NCBI RefSeq assembly: GCF_009363095.1
Contig: NZ_CP045295.1
Span: 4,266,001-4,330,000 of the forward strand
Direction of reading: 5' to 3'
Source of the DNA: Paenibacillus cellulositrophicus
GTDB taxonomy: Bacteria; Bacillota; Bacilli; Paenibacillales; Paenibacillaceae
DNA length: 64,000 nucleotides
Part shown: one piece after another, positions 42,265-50,998 of the stretch
Position numbering within the stretch: the stretch's first letter is position 1
Layout of the letters: each line of letters begins with the position of its first letter
Made by a program: the position numbers and the translations under genes
The notes under the pieces: generated by a model
Seen by the model: only the letters and a program-made list of their open reading frames with translations
What the model was told of the DNA's origin: nothing
The model's database searches: none

Positions 42265-42420
42265 ATGAAAATCATTATTACGCAGGCGGAAGCGGTAGAG
42301 AAGGGCATCTGGGGCGAAGTCATGAAGATGTTCGGCGTCGAGGCCGAAGAGGAAGTGTGGCCAAGCGAGGAATACATTATGACGGAGGAGCAGGCGCGCC
42401 GGCTCGGGATTATTCAGTAG
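42265..42420 (+). CDS. Small protein of unknown function (51 residues)
   Basis: ATG 42265 preceded by AAAAGGAGTGAG (from 42249), a strong ribosome binding site, and followed by a terminator. The product begins MKIIITQAEAVEKGIWGEVM and ends EYIMTEEQARRLGIIQ; it is acidic, with EAEEEVWPSEE in the centre, and has no membrane segment. Codon use is like that of normal local genes. TATAAA at about 42227 may be part of its promoter. It faces away from the RHH/DnaN-like operon, with the dyad between them. I do not recognise the family. Confidence 0.72.
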   Translation: MKIIITQAEAVEKGIWGEVMKMFGVEAEEEVWPSEEYIMTEEQARRLGIIQ

Positions 42421-42439
42421 AGCTCACATATGATTATAA

Positions 42440-42488
42440 AAAGGGTGTCTCCAGCGGTTTCGTTAAACCGACGGAGGCACCCTTTTGC
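42440..42488 (+). terminator. Terminator after the 51-residue gene
   Basis: AAAGGGTG-t-CTCC-agc-GGTTT-cgtt-AAACC-gac-GGAG-g-CACCCTTTTG: a long, matched stem with small symmetric bulges. Confidence 0.85.
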
Positions 42489-42531
42489 TTCGTTTGGATT
42501 ATAGCTGACAACTAATTGCCTTCATCTGCCC

Positions 42532-43971
42532 TCAGAAGTTCGGCCCGCTTACGCCGTCCTCCACGATTTGCTCTTCAGAGCCTGGAGCGGGGCTGCCCTC
42601 TCCCGGATCTTCCGTATGGACCGCGATCAGCCGGTTTTGCGGGCGGTACGTATCACGGGAAATGCGTTTGCGCGATACCTCCTTGCCGTCCACCTTCTTG
42701 ATTTGATAGGTCTCGACGACGTAGCCGGGTTTGCCGCTCTGCAGGATCTCCTGGCCGCCGACCGGAAGGGTCGGATTCTGCACGAACTTCTCGGTGACCG
42801 GAAGTGTTTCGACCGTGCGGGACATGAGGTCATAGGTGACATTTTTCGGGAAGGTGCCAAAAAATTTGACGATCAGATTCCGATCCTTGACTTCGGCCTG
42901 AATTAGCAGCGACTTGCCGGTATTGTTCCGGAAGCGAAAGTTGATCGAGCCTTCGGCAAACGTGGCGTCCTGCCCTTTCGGCAAGTAGCTGACCGGCAGG
43001 GAATGGTTGCGCCGCTCGACGATTTCAAGCCCGGTCCGGACCGCCGCATTGTACACGGTGCTGGACACCTGGCAGATGCCTCCGCCTACTCCTGGAACCA
43101 GCTTCCCGTTAAGAATGACCGGCGCCTCCTGGAACCCGTATTTTTCCTCCGCCTTGGCAATGACCTTGCTGTAATCAAACACGTCACCCGGCTTCAGCAC
43201 CATGCCGTTCACCACCTTGGCGGCGGAATCGACATTGTATACCCTTCCCGGCCCGCTCGAACCGAGCCCGGTGGAGAACTCGATGATTTTTCGCTCGATT
43301 CCTTCTTCCTTGAGGCTGCCGATCGTGACGTTCGGCACCATTCGGTACAGGGGAAGGTCCAGGCTGAGCTTGGGCTTCTCACCGCCGGCAATCAGGGCGA
43401 AGTCCTTCGGAATCAGCGCGGTCATCTGCTCCTTGAGCGTGTTCCAGTCAATCCGCGAGACCGAAACCTCAGGCGTGTACACGACCTCGTCTTTCCCTGA
43501 GATCCGCCGCGTGGCTTCCACCGGAAGGCCGAAGTGCTCCTGCTCCCACTCCGGTGTAAATTTCTCCTTCAGCGCGGAAATGTCCCAGTGGGGCACGATG
43601 TTCCAGTCCGTCTGAAAATGCCAGCGGTATTTCAGCTGGTCCAGCCAGCTTCCTTCATGCAGCTTCGCAACCGCCTCTTTAAAGGCGTCCGCTTCAAACG
43701 AAACGCCGGCCTCCTTCAGCGTCAGCTGGGCATCGGGAATACCTTTGGCGGCCACGGACAGCGTCAAGGGAATGCTCTCCATCTGTCTGAGACGGGCGTC
43801 CAGCAGCTTAAGCGCCTCATCTGAATCTTTTCCTCCGAGCGGGTATCCGGCAACCTGGATCTTATCCGGAAGGGTGTTTTGTCCGATATAAAGATGTACC
43901 CACCCGGCGGTGACGGAACCGATCAGCAGGATGCTGGCGATAATGATCAGGCTCAAATGAATTTTTTTCAT
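42532..43971 (-). CDS. VanW family protein with YoaR-like and G5-like domains
   Basis: 479 residues, start ATG 43971 (minus strand). One membrane segment at residues ~6-28 (LSLIIIASILLIGSVTAGWV) places the rest outside the cell. Then a YoaR-like putative peptidoglycan-binding region, the VanW domain (residues ~245-380; MVLKPGDVFDYSKVIAKAEE, GGICQVSSTVYNAAVRTGLE, RRNHSLPVSYLPKGQDATFA), and a C-terminal G5-like module (VETYQIKKVDGKEVSRKRIS), which may bind N-acetylglucosamine. VanW is named from vancomycin-resistance clusters but its role is unknown, and nothing here points to resistance. It is head to head with ftsE. Confidence 0.88.
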   Translation of the reverse strand: MKKIHLSLIIIASILLIGSVTAGWVHLYIGQNTLPDKIQVAGYPLGGKDSDEALKLLDARLRQMESIPLTLSVAAKGIPDAQLTLKEAGVSFEADAFKEAVAKLHEGSWLDQLKYRWHFQTDWNIVPHWDISALKEKFTPEWEQEHFGLPVEATRRISGKDEVVYTPEVSVSRIDWNTLKEQMTALIPKDFALIAGGEKPKLSLDLPLYRMVPNVTIGSLKEEGIERKIIEFSTGLGSSGPGRVYNVDSAAKVVNGMVLKPGDVFDYSKVIAKAEEKYGFQEAPVILNGKLVPGVGGGICQVSSTVYNAAVRTGLEIVERRNHSLPVSYLPKGQDATFAEGSINFRFRNNTGKSLLIQAEVKDRNLIVKFFGTFPKNVTYDLMSRTVETLPVTEKFVQNPTLPVGGQEILQSGKPGYVVETYQIKKVDGKEVSRKRISRDTYRPQNRLIAVHTEDPGEGSPAPGSEEQIVEDGVSGPNF

Positions 43972-44066
43972 AGGGTTCCCACCTCTTTCGCTTCCTCTTC
44001 ATCGTGATTGATGCTGTCTTTCCATATATATGTAGGCAAAGTGGAAAAATTTCGGGTACTCAAAAG

Positions 44067-44082
44067 GTAACAATTTTGTTAC
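44067..44082. promoter_or_regulatory. Palindrome between the vanW-like gene and ftsE
   Basis: GTAACAA-TT-TTGTTAC, fully symmetric apart from the TT centre, 100 bases before the ftsE start. It resembles the GTAACA/TGTTAC repeat at the yhbD promoter. The divergent placement would let one bound protein affect both genes. Confidence 0.45.
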
Positions 44083-44184
44083 AATGAAACACATCGTGAT
44101 GATTCCTACGCTTTTTTAAAGGAATTAGCTGGAATGTGTCGAATTTATAATGGCTAATTATGTAATTAGGAAGTGATGAACGAA

Positions 44185-44871
44185 GTGATTGAAATGCAGG
44201 ACGTATGGAAGACCTACCAGAATGGAACCCATGCATTGCAAGGCGTATCGGTCAAGATCGACCGTAACGAATTCGTATACGTCGTCGGACCGTCCGGCGC
44301 AGGCAAATCGACATTCATGAAGCTTATTTATAGAGAAGAAGTGCCGACCAAAGGGCAAATCTCTGTGAACGGTTTTAATATCGGCAAGCTGAAGCAGCGG
44401 AAAATTCCGTATGTGCGCCGGAATATCGGCGTCATTTTTCAGGATTTCCGCCTTCTTCCGACGCTGTCGGCATATGAAAACGTGGCTTTTGCCATGGAAG
44501 TCATCGAAGCGCCGAAGCGGCAGATGAAAAAGCGCGTGATGGAGGTGCTGGATCTGGTTGGACTGAAGTCCAAAGCCACCCGCCTTCCAGCGCAGCTGTC
44601 CGGGGGAGAGCAGCAGCGGATCGCGATCGCCAGAGCCATTGTGAACAACCCGGCGGTCATTATTGCGGACGAGCCTACCGGCAACCTGGACCCCGAAACT
44701 TCATGGGGCATCATGCAGCTGCTTGATGAGATCAATTTCCGCGGAACGACCATCGTCATGGCCACCCACAACAAGGAGATCGTGAACACGATGCGCAAGC
44801 GCGTCATCGCGATCGAGCACGGCAACATTGTACGCGACCAGCAGAGAGGGGAATACGGGTATGACTTTTAA
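44185..44871 (+). CDS. ftsE: Cell division ABC transporter ATPase FtsE
   Basis: ATPase half of FtsEX, which switches on peptidoglycan hydrolases from inside the cell. I favour GTG 44185 (MIEMQDVWKTY...), giving 228 residues as in B. subtilis; ATG 44176 and GTG 44173 are in frame and nearer to AGGAAG (44168-44173). Walker A GPSGAGKSTFMKLIY, signature LSGGEQQRIAIARAIV, Walker B IIADEPTGNLDPE, and the switch His in VMATHNKEI are intact. ftsX overlaps the end by 11 bases. Confidence 0.95.
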   Translation: MIEMQDVWKTYQNGTHALQGVSVKIDRNEFVYVVGPSGAGKSTFMKLIYREEVPTKGQISVNGFNIGKLKQRKIPYVRRNIGVIFQDFRLLPTLSAYENVAFAMEVIEAPKRQMKKRVMEVLDLVGLKSKATRLPAQLSGGEQQRIAIARAIVNNPAVIIADEPTGNLDPETSWGIMQLLDEINFRGTTIVMATHNKEIVNTMRKRVIAIEHGNIVRDQQRGEYGYDF

Positions 44872-45772
44872 CACCTTTCTGCGGCATTTGCGGGTCGGGT
44901 TTAACAGCATCTTCCGCAACGGGTGGATGACCGTAGCCTCCGTTACCTCCATCGTGGTATCCCTGTTCGTGCTCGGGGTATTTATCATCCTGGTGCTCAA
45001 TGTCAACGCTTTGGCCGACAAGGCCGATAAACAAGTGCAGATCCGCGCTTATCTCAACCTGAACGTCGACCAGAAGCTGCGCGAGAAAGTGCAGAACGAA
45101 ATCTCCGCGATGCCGGAGGTTAGCAAAGTGCAGTTTATTTCCAAAGAGCAGGGCCTCACCGATTTCCGCAACAGTATGGGAGACGAGGGGAAGGAGCTGC
45201 TGGAAGGCTTCAGCAAGGATAACAACCCGCTACCGGACACGATTATGGTCGAGGTGATCGAGCCGACGACGGTTCCGTTCGTCGCCCAGAAGATCGAGGC
45301 GCTGAACACGAGCCATACGGAGCAGCCGATCATGAAAGTGAAGTACGGCAAAGGCACAATCGAAACGCTGTTTAAAGTGACGCGCCTGGTGCGCAACATC
45401 GGGTTTATTTTCGTGGCCGGCCTCGCCGTCATGTCGATGTTCCTGATCTCCAACACCATTCGCGTCACGATTCTTGCCCGCCGCCGGGAAATCAGCATCA
45501 TGAAGCTGGTTGGGGCGACGAATTATTTTATCCGCTGGCCGTTCTTCGTGGAGGGCACCCTGATCGGACTGATCGGGTCCGTCATCACGGTGGCGCTGCT
45601 GTTCGTCGGTTATGACCGGCTGGCCGCCTCTATCGGCTCGGATTTTACGCTCCAGATGTCACTTCTCCCGCTGAGCCAGCTGTGGCAGTGGGGAGGATTA
45701 CTGATTGTCCTCGGCGTGCTGATCGGCATGTGGGGAACGACCCTATCTATTCGCAAATTTTTGAAGGTATAA
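44861..45772 (+). CDS. ftsX: Cell division protein FtsX
   Basis: Membrane half of FtsEX. The start ATG 44861 (MTFNTFLRHLRVGFNSIFRN) overlaps the ftsE stop region by 11 bases and follows AGAGGGGAATACGGG. 303 residues. There is one membrane segment near the start (TVASVTSIVVSLFVLGVFII), an extracellular domain (~residues 50-165) that contacts the hydrolase, and three more segments in the C-terminal half (NIGFIFVAGLAVMSMFLISN, FVEGTLIGLIGSVITVALLF, LLIVLGVLIGMWGTTLSIRK). An M23 protein follows and is the likely partner. Confidence 0.95.
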   Translation: MTFNTFLRHLRVGFNSIFRNGWMTVASVTSIVVSLFVLGVFIILVLNVNALADKADKQVQIRAYLNLNVDQKLREKVQNEISAMPEVSKVQFISKEQGLTDFRNSMGDEGKELLEGFSKDNNPLPDTIMVEVIEPTTVPFVAQKIEALNTSHTEQPIMKVKYGKGTIETLFKVTRLVRNIGFIFVAGLAVMSMFLISNTIRVTILARRREISIMKLVGATNYFIRWPFFVEGTLIGLIGSVITVALLFVGYDRLAASIGSDFTLQMSLLPLSQLWQWGGLLIVLGVLIGMWGTTLSIRKFLKV

Positions 45773-45849
45773 GAACAAGAACGATAAGCAGCTGACGGAG
45801 AGTCTTGGTTATACAGGAGAAACTTTTGGAAAAGGACGGGGAACGCAAG

Positions 45850-47145
45850 TTGAAAAAGATCGCCACTTGTTTGGCCGTAGTTATGATCGCAGCGGCTGTA
45901 ATTCAGCCTTCGGAAGGTCTGGCAAAGAAAAAAACGGTCGATGACATCGACCATGAACTGAGAGTGCTGCAGCAGCAGGCGAAGACCGCCAAGCAGCAGA
46001 AGAGCAAGGCGGAAGCCCAGAAGCAGGAAGCGCAGCATTACAAAAATAAAACGACCCAAAACCTTCAGTATGTCATGAACCAGATTAATACGGTGAGCAA
46101 CACGATGACCAAATTGACGGTTCAAATAGACGATACGCAGGACAAGCTTCATCAGACCGCGACCGAGCTGGATGCCGCCGAGGAGCGGATCCAGTCGCGG
46201 GAGAAAATGCTGGAGTCCCGGGTACGTCTTATGTATACCGACGGCAACGTATCCTATTTGGAGGTGCTGCTCTCATCGACCAGCTTCTCCGATTTCCTGG
46301 AGCGGGCAGACGCTCTTAAGGAATTCGTAGACCAGGACAAGGACTTGCTGGAGCAGCACAAGAAGGATAAGGCGCTGGTGCTGGCTAAGAAAAAGGAACT
46401 GGAGTCGGATTACGCCAAAGCCAAGGATTTGTATGCCCAGATGGAAGACCAGAAGGCCATTCTGGCTGAAAACGAGCGGCAGAAGCAGATTCTGATCGCA
46501 CAGTACGACCAGAAGATTGAAGAATCCGACGACACCAGTGAAGAGCAGGATCAGCTGCTCGTCACGCTCGTCAGCAAGCGTGCTTCCCTGGAGCAGGAGA
46601 AGAACAAGCTGAAGGCTGAAGAAGCAGCGAGAAGGGCGGCGGCAGCCAAGGCGGCTGCTGCGAAGAGAGCGGCTGCAGCAGCAGCGGCAGCGGCCAAGAA
46701 GAGGAGCGTCACAACGACGGTTGAAAGCTCGGGCGGCTTCTCGGGCAGCGGCGGACCGCTGTATATGCCGGTTAGCGGAGCCCGCATTTCTTCGTCTTTC
46801 GGCCGAAGAGTCCATCCGGTTACGGGTGAAGTCGGCAAGATGCATAAAGGGGTGGACCTTGCCGTTCCGCAGGGAACGCCGATCCACGCCGCTGAAACGG
46901 GAACCGTCACGCTGGCCGAATGGTGGAGCGGTTACGGGTACTGTGTCATCATCGATCATGGAGACGGAATGTGGACCCTCTATGGACATATACGTGAAGG
47001 CGGTATTAAAGTAAAGGTAGGCGAGCATGTCAGCCGCGGTCAGGTGATTGCAGAATCCGGCGCAACGGGACAAGTCACGGGGCCTCACCTTCATTTTGAA
47101 GTCCGTCAGAATGGAACGCCTGTGGACCCGATGCCGTATCTGTAG
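45850..47145 (+). CDS. M23 peptidase with coiled coil, EnvC-like hydrolase of FtsEX
   Basis: Secreted murein hydrolase. I prefer TTG 45850 (MKKIATCLAVVMIAAAVIQP, a good signal peptide); TTG 45826, behind CAGGAG, is the alternative. About 431 residues. After the signal peptide come two long coiled-coil stretches (IDHELRVLQQQAKTAKQQKS, LSSTSFSDFLERADALKEFV), an Ala/Lys-rich spacer (~residues 255-285), a Gly/Ser linker, and an M23/LytM domain. The zinc ligands are present: H in MHKGVDLA plus its D, and the HLHFE pair. The build matches EnvC, but in E. coli EnvC the LytM residues are lost and it only activates amidases; here it looks catalytic. B. subtilis uses CwlO instead (an NlpC/P60 enzyme). 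Confidence 0.88.
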   Translation: MKKIATCLAVVMIAAAVIQPSEGLAKKKTVDDIDHELRVLQQQAKTAKQQKSKAEAQKQEAQHYKNKTTQNLQYVMNQINTVSNTMTKLTVQIDDTQDKLHQTATELDAAEERIQSREKMLESRVRLMYTDGNVSYLEVLLSSTSFSDFLERADALKEFVDQDKDLLEQHKKDKALVLAKKKELESDYAKAKDLYAQMEDQKAILAENERQKQILIAQYDQKIEESDDTSEEQDQLLVTLVSKRASLEQEKNKLKAEEAARRAAAAKAAAAKRAAAAAAAAAKKRSVTTTVESSGGFSGSGGPLYMPVSGARISSSFGRRVHPVTGEVGKMHKGVDLAVPQGTPIHAAETGTVTLAEWWSGYGYCVIIDHGDGMWTLYGHIREGGIKVKVGEHVSRGQVIAESGATGQVTGPHLHFEVRQNGTPVDPMPYL

Positions 47146-47242
47146 ACCGTATAAATATTCCGTACAAGCCGAACATATACTAGGATGGTTAAGTCTGGTC
47201 ATAAGAGGTTCGGCCGGAAAATAAAAGGCGGTGAAACTTACT

Positions 47243-48706
47243 TTGAAGAAACGTACGGTCGCATTGTTGGTCGTCGTAGGTATGCTGTTGGGAAGCGTAC
47301 TGACCCTCGTGTTAACAAGCGCAAGCTTTGCGAATCAGGCCTCGACGGGCCAGGGCGTGCTAGCGAGCGTGGTCAGCGGCGGCTTGAAGCAGGATGAAGC
47401 GAAGAAAATCGGTACGGCTCTGGATCTCATCCAAGGCAATTATTACGAGGATGTGGACCGGAGCAAACTGGTGGACGGTGCCATCAACGGCATGATGGAA
47501 TCGCTGGAAGATCCGTACTCGACTTATATGGGTAAGCAAACGGCACAGGAATTTGAGGAGAGCATCGAGGGCTCGTTCAGCGGCATCGGTGCCGAAGTGT
47601 CTTCGGAAGACGGCAACGTCGTTATTGTGTCTCCGATCAAGGGATCGCCTGCGGAAAAGGCAGGACTCCGCGCCAAGGACATCATCCTGACGGTGAACGG
47701 AGAATCGCTGAGCGGGCTTGAGCTGAACGATGCGGTTTCGAAAATCCGCGGTCCAAAAGGCAGCGAGGCGAAGCTGACGGTCCGCCGCAGCGGCGTATCG
47801 ACGCCGCTTCAGTACACTATCGTGCGCGACGATGTCGATCTGGAGACCGTCAATGCCCACATGGAACCGGGTAAGGTAGGCGTGATTGAAATTACCCAGT
47901 TCTCCCTGAACACGGGCGATCGCTTCAAGGAAGAGCTGGCGAAGCTCGAGAGCGAAGGCATGAAGGGCCTCGTCATTGATGTCCGGAACAATCCCGGCGG
48001 CGTGCTGTCCGTCGTAATCGATATCGCCGAGCAGTTCGTGCCGAAAGGCAAGCTGATCGTTCAGGTTGAAGACAAGAACAAGAAACGCGAGAAGAGCGAG
48101 TCCAAGGGAACGGGCAAAGACTATCCGGTCGCCCTCTTGATGAACAAAGGAAGCGCCAGCGCATCCGAAATTCTGGCAGGTGCCTTGCAGCAATCGGCCG
48201 GAGCGAAGCTGATCGGTGAAAACTCCTTTGGTAAAGGAACTGTACAGACGAGCTTCGACAAGCAAATGGGCGACGGCAGCCTGCTCAAGATTACGATCGC
48301 GAAATGGCTGACGCCAAACGGCAGCTGGATCCACAAGAAGGGGATCAAGCCTGACATTGCGGTGGATCAGCCGGATTACTTCTCGGTGGCTCCGATCAAC
48401 AAGGACAAATCGCTGGAATACAACATGAATAACACTGACGTGAAGAGTGCGCAGATCATGCTGGACGGCCTTGGCTTCAAGCCTGGACGCAAAGACGGAT
48501 TCTTCGATGAGAAAACCGCGGCGGCCGTCAAGTCGTTCCAAAGCAGCGCGAAGCTGAGCGCGAACGGAGTTATTGACGCGAAGACGGCGGAAGCACTCGA
48601 GAACGCGCTGATCGAGCACATCCGCGATCCGAAATACGATAATCAATTGAACCGCGGGATCGACGAGGTGCGGAAGGAAATTGCCGCTGCCGCGTCGAAT
48701 CGTTAA
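47243..48706 (+). CDS. S41 C-terminal processing protease (CtpA/CtpB-like)
   Basis: Membrane-anchored or secreted serine protease that trims C-termini. TTG 47243 is chosen because AGGCGGTGA ends eight bases before it; a GTG at 47231 overlaps that site. 487 residues. N-terminal membrane segment (VALLVVVGMLLGSVLTLVLT), PDZ domain near residues 90-175 (VVIVSPIKGSPAEKAGLRAK), then the protease core with the catalytic Ser in GSASASEILAGAL and Lys in SFGKGTVQT, and a peptidoglycan-binding PG_binding_1 domain at the end (SAQIMLDGLGFKPGRKDGFF, AVKSFQSSAKLSANGVI). In B. subtilis, ctpB lies at this same spot and cuts SpoIVFA during sporulation. Confidence 0.92.
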   Translation: MKKRTVALLVVVGMLLGSVLTLVLTSASFANQASTGQGVLASVVSGGLKQDEAKKIGTALDLIQGNYYEDVDRSKLVDGAINGMMESLEDPYSTYMGKQTAQEFEESIEGSFSGIGAEVSSEDGNVVIVSPIKGSPAEKAGLRAKDIILTVNGESLSGLELNDAVSKIRGPKGSEAKLTVRRSGVSTPLQYTIVRDDVDLETVNAHMEPGKVGVIEITQFSLNTGDRFKEELAKLESEGMKGLVIDVRNNPGGVLSVVIDIAEQFVPKGKLIVQVEDKNKKREKSESKGTGKDYPVALLMNKGSASASEILAGALQQSAGAKLIGENSFGKGTVQTSFDKQMGDGSLLKITIAKWLTPNGSWIHKKGIKPDIAVDQPDYFSVAPINKDKSLEYNMNNTDVKSAQIMLDGLGFKPGRKDGFFDEKTAAAVKSFQSSAKLSANGVIDAKTAEALENALIEHIRDPKYDNQLNRGIDEVRKEIAAAASNR

Positions 48707-48735
48707 GAAGGCTGATCTTTAGCCTTCTTTTTTTC
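48707..48735 (+). terminator. Terminator after the Ctp protease gene
   Basis: GAAGGCT (48707-48713) pairs with AGCCTTC (48721-48727), loop of seven, T run. minJ would need its own promoter downstream or depend on read-through. Confidence 0.85.
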
Positions 48736-48796
48736 TTGCGTCTGATGTCTGTCCTGGATATGCGTAAATGTTATGGTAAAGGAGCGTGGTGACGGA

Positions 48797-50095
48797 TTGG
48801 ATGTCGCATTGGAACTGCTGTGGAAGTTGGGGGATGCTTTGTTACAGCTGCTGACGCAGCCGTTTTATTATATTTCGATCATTTTGATGGCACTTGTGTA
48901 CCGTAGGCAGGTACTGCTGGAAAGAAAGCTGTTCTCCGTCCGGCTGCACAGCTGGGGGCTGCAGACATGGCGGACCTTTTGGGGCGGACTGCTGGCCGGG
49001 ATTGGCGTCTCGGTGGCCGCGGCGTTTTTGGGAATTTCGCTGACCACAGAAGCGGTGATCTGCATTTGGGTGGTAGCTATCGTGCTGCTGCTGTTCCGGG
49101 TAAGGTATTTATGCTTTGCTTACGCCATCGGGATCTTGGGCGTGATTCAGTTTGTGATGGGGCTGTTTTCCTGGAGTCCGGACGGGTTCCTGAAAACGGT
49201 CAAGGATACGGTAGCGGGTCTGGATATTCCTGCCCTGCTTGCCTTGGTAGCCGTGCTGCACTTGGCCGAGGCTCTGCTTATCCGCTTGCAGGGAGCGTCC
49301 TTTGCTAATCCGCTCTTTATTGAAGGGAAGCGGGGCAAGCTCGTTGGAGGCTACCAGATGCAGGTGTTCTGGCCGATTCCTCTGTTTCTGCTGATTCCGG
49401 GAGCCTCGGATACCGTTCTGCCTTGGACGCCTTTATTTGGCGGAGACGGATGGAGCGGCGGCTTCAGCATGATGGCGCTGCCAGTGGTGATCGGCTTCAG
49501 CGAAATGACGCAGAGCCTGCTTCCGCAGGTGAAGGCCGATCGGACGTTCAAACGCCTCCTTATCTATGGCGTCGTACTGCTTGCTTTTAGCATTCTGTCG
49601 GCTTGGTGGAGCCCGCTGGCGCTTGTGGCGGCCTTGATCGCCTTTGTGCTTCATGAAGGGCTGGCGTGGTACAGCCGGTATGAGGAGCAGCACCGGAGCC
49701 CGGTGTTTGTCCATCCTGCGCAGGGGCTGAAGGTGCTGGCCGTCATTCCCGGGAGCCCTGCCGAAGAGCTGGGCATTGCGGCCGGCGAATCGATTATGAA
49801 GGTCAACGGCATGGCGATCCGGTCCAAGGAGCAGCTGCATCTGGCGATCCGTAAAAACCCGGCCTTCTGCAAGCTGGAAGTGCAAAACCTGCAGGGTGAG
49901 GTCAAGTTCCTGCAGCGGGCGATCTACGACGGGGATCATCACCAGCTGGGCGTTATCCTGGCCCCTGACCCGGATGCAGGTGTGGCGCTGGTGCTGAAGC
50001 CGGTCAATCTGTTTCAGCTGATCGGCATGAAAATTCATGCCCGCAGCAAGTCGTCCACCCCTGTATCGCATGATGCGCGGGAAGCCGACATGTAA
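48797..50095 (+). CDS. minJ: MinJ-like PDZ membrane protein
   Basis: Bridges DivIVA and MinD in B. subtilis to keep division at mid-cell. I use TTG 48797 (MDVALELLWKLGDALLQLLT) since AAAGGAG is at 48777-48783; ATG 48773 in frame has no site before it. About 432 residues. Six to eight membrane segments in the first ~290 residues (PFYYISIILMALVYR, LLAGIGVSVAAAFLGI, AVICIWVVAIVLLLF, FAYAIGILGVIQFVMGLF and others). The end is a PDZ domain (~residues 310-400; LKVLAVIPGSPAEELGIAAG). Position after ctp and before uvrB matches yvjD/minJ; the swrA gene seen there in B. subtilis is missing. Confidence 0.85.
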   Translation: MDVALELLWKLGDALLQLLTQPFYYISIILMALVYRRQVLLERKLFSVRLHSWGLQTWRTFWGGLLAGIGVSVAAAFLGISLTTEAVICIWVVAIVLLLFRVRYLCFAYAIGILGVIQFVMGLFSWSPDGFLKTVKDTVAGLDIPALLALVAVLHLAEALLIRLQGASFANPLFIEGKRGKLVGGYQMQVFWPIPLFLLIPGASDTVLPWTPLFGGDGWSGGFSMMALPVVIGFSEMTQSLLPQVKADRTFKRLLIYGVVLLAFSILSAWWSPLALVAALIAFVLHEGLAWYSRYEEQHRSPVFVHPAQGLKVLAVIPGSPAEELGIAAGESIMKVNGMAIRSKEQLHLAIRKNPAFCKLEVQNLQGEVKFLQRAIYDGDHHQLGVILAPDPDAGVALVLKPVNLFQLIGMKIHARSKSSTPVSHDAREADM

Positions 50096-50106
50096 GGCAA
50101 GAACGC

Positions 50107-50148
50107 AAAAAAAAGCGTGGGAGCTCTGAAGCTTCCACGCTTTTTTTG
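50107..50148. terminator. Bidirectional terminator between minJ and motB
   Basis: AAAAAAAGCGTGG-g-AGCT-ctga-AGCT-t-CCACGCTTTTTTT: 16 pairs with one symmetric mismatch, A run and T run. Serves both convergent genes. Confidence 0.92.
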
Positions 50149-50200
50149 TCTTTATGAAAGGTCCAACGGGCGGTTTGCTGGCGAAACAGGAGGTTACGGA

Positions 50201-50998
50201 TTATTCCTGAAGCTGGCGGAGGACGATGATCTCTACCCGGCGGTTTTTCTGCCTTCCGGCTTCGGTGCCATTATCCCCGACAGGACGCGTGTCGCCGTAT
50301 CCGGCGTACTGGAACTCGTCCGGGTTCAGATGCTTTTGATCGAGGAAAAACCGCAGGACCGACAGCGCCCGCGCTCCGGAAAGCTCCCAATTGTCCTTGT
50401 AATTCGAAGCATGCACGATCGGCAGATTGTCGGTGTGACCCTCAATGCTGATCACCGTGCTCAGGTTCTTAAACAGGCTGGCTAGCTTGTCCAGCACCGG
50501 AGCCGAGCCGGGCTTTAGGTCCGCTTTGCCGACATCGAACATAAATTGGTCGCTCAGCGTAATGGAGATGCCTTGAGGCTCGTCCGCTACAAATATCTGG
50601 TCCTCCAACCGGTTATCCTTCACATACTGCGAAATAACCTGCATCAGGTTCTGGAGCTCCTGCTCCTGCTTGCGGAAGGCAAGCTCCCGTTCGGTCAGTT
50701 CCTGAGAACCGCTGTTCTGCGGTTTTTTGGCCGTGTCGGGATTTCGATGCGTATTTTTGTCCGCTTGACCGGTGATGCCGGATCCCTTCTCGAGGATCGA
50801 GTCGCCGCTTTTGAACGTATGCTGCAGGGATTGTGTGATCGCTTCGTACTTCTCAACGTCCAGCCGGCTCATCGCGAACATCATGACGAAAAAGATCAGG
50901 AGCAGCGTGATCAGGTCCGCATAAGTGATCAGCCACCGGTCCCGGCCGCCGTCTCCTTCGCTTTTCCTCCGGCCTTGGCGTCTATTCCGCTGTCTCAT
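50201..50998 (-). CDS. motB: Flagellar motor stator protein MotB
   Basis: Stator subunit anchored to the cell wall. 265 residues, start ATG 50998 (minus strand), overlapping the end of motA by 17 bases. A basic N-terminus (MRQRNRRQGRRKSEGDGGRD) is followed by the single membrane helix with the ion-binding Asp28 in WLITYADLITLLLIFFVMMF. The C-terminal OmpA-like peptidoglycan-binding domain begins near residue 145 (FMFDVGKADLKPGSAPVLDK) and contains ISIEGHTDNLPI and ALSVLRFFLDQ. Whether the pair runs on protons (MotAB) or sodium (MotPS) cannot be decided by eye. Confidence 0.93.
   Translation of the reverse strand: MRQRNRRQGRRKSEGDGGRDRWLITYADLITLLLIFFVMMFAMSRLDVEKYEAITQSLQHTFKSGDSILEKGSGITGQADKNTHRNPDTAKKPQNSGSQELTERELAFRKQEQELQNLMQVISQYVKDNRLEDQIFVADEPQGISITLSDQFMFDVGKADLKPGSAPVLDKLASLFKNLSTVISIEGHTDNLPIVHASNYKDNWELSGARALSVLRFFLDQKHLNPDEFQYAGYGDTRPVGDNGTEAGRQKNRRVEIIVLRQLQE

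Noticed and set aside
42532..43971. Glycopeptide-resistance cluster suggested by the VanW match
   Set aside because: No vanHAX, vanR/S or similar genes nearby; VanW-domain proteins are widespread and of unknown role.
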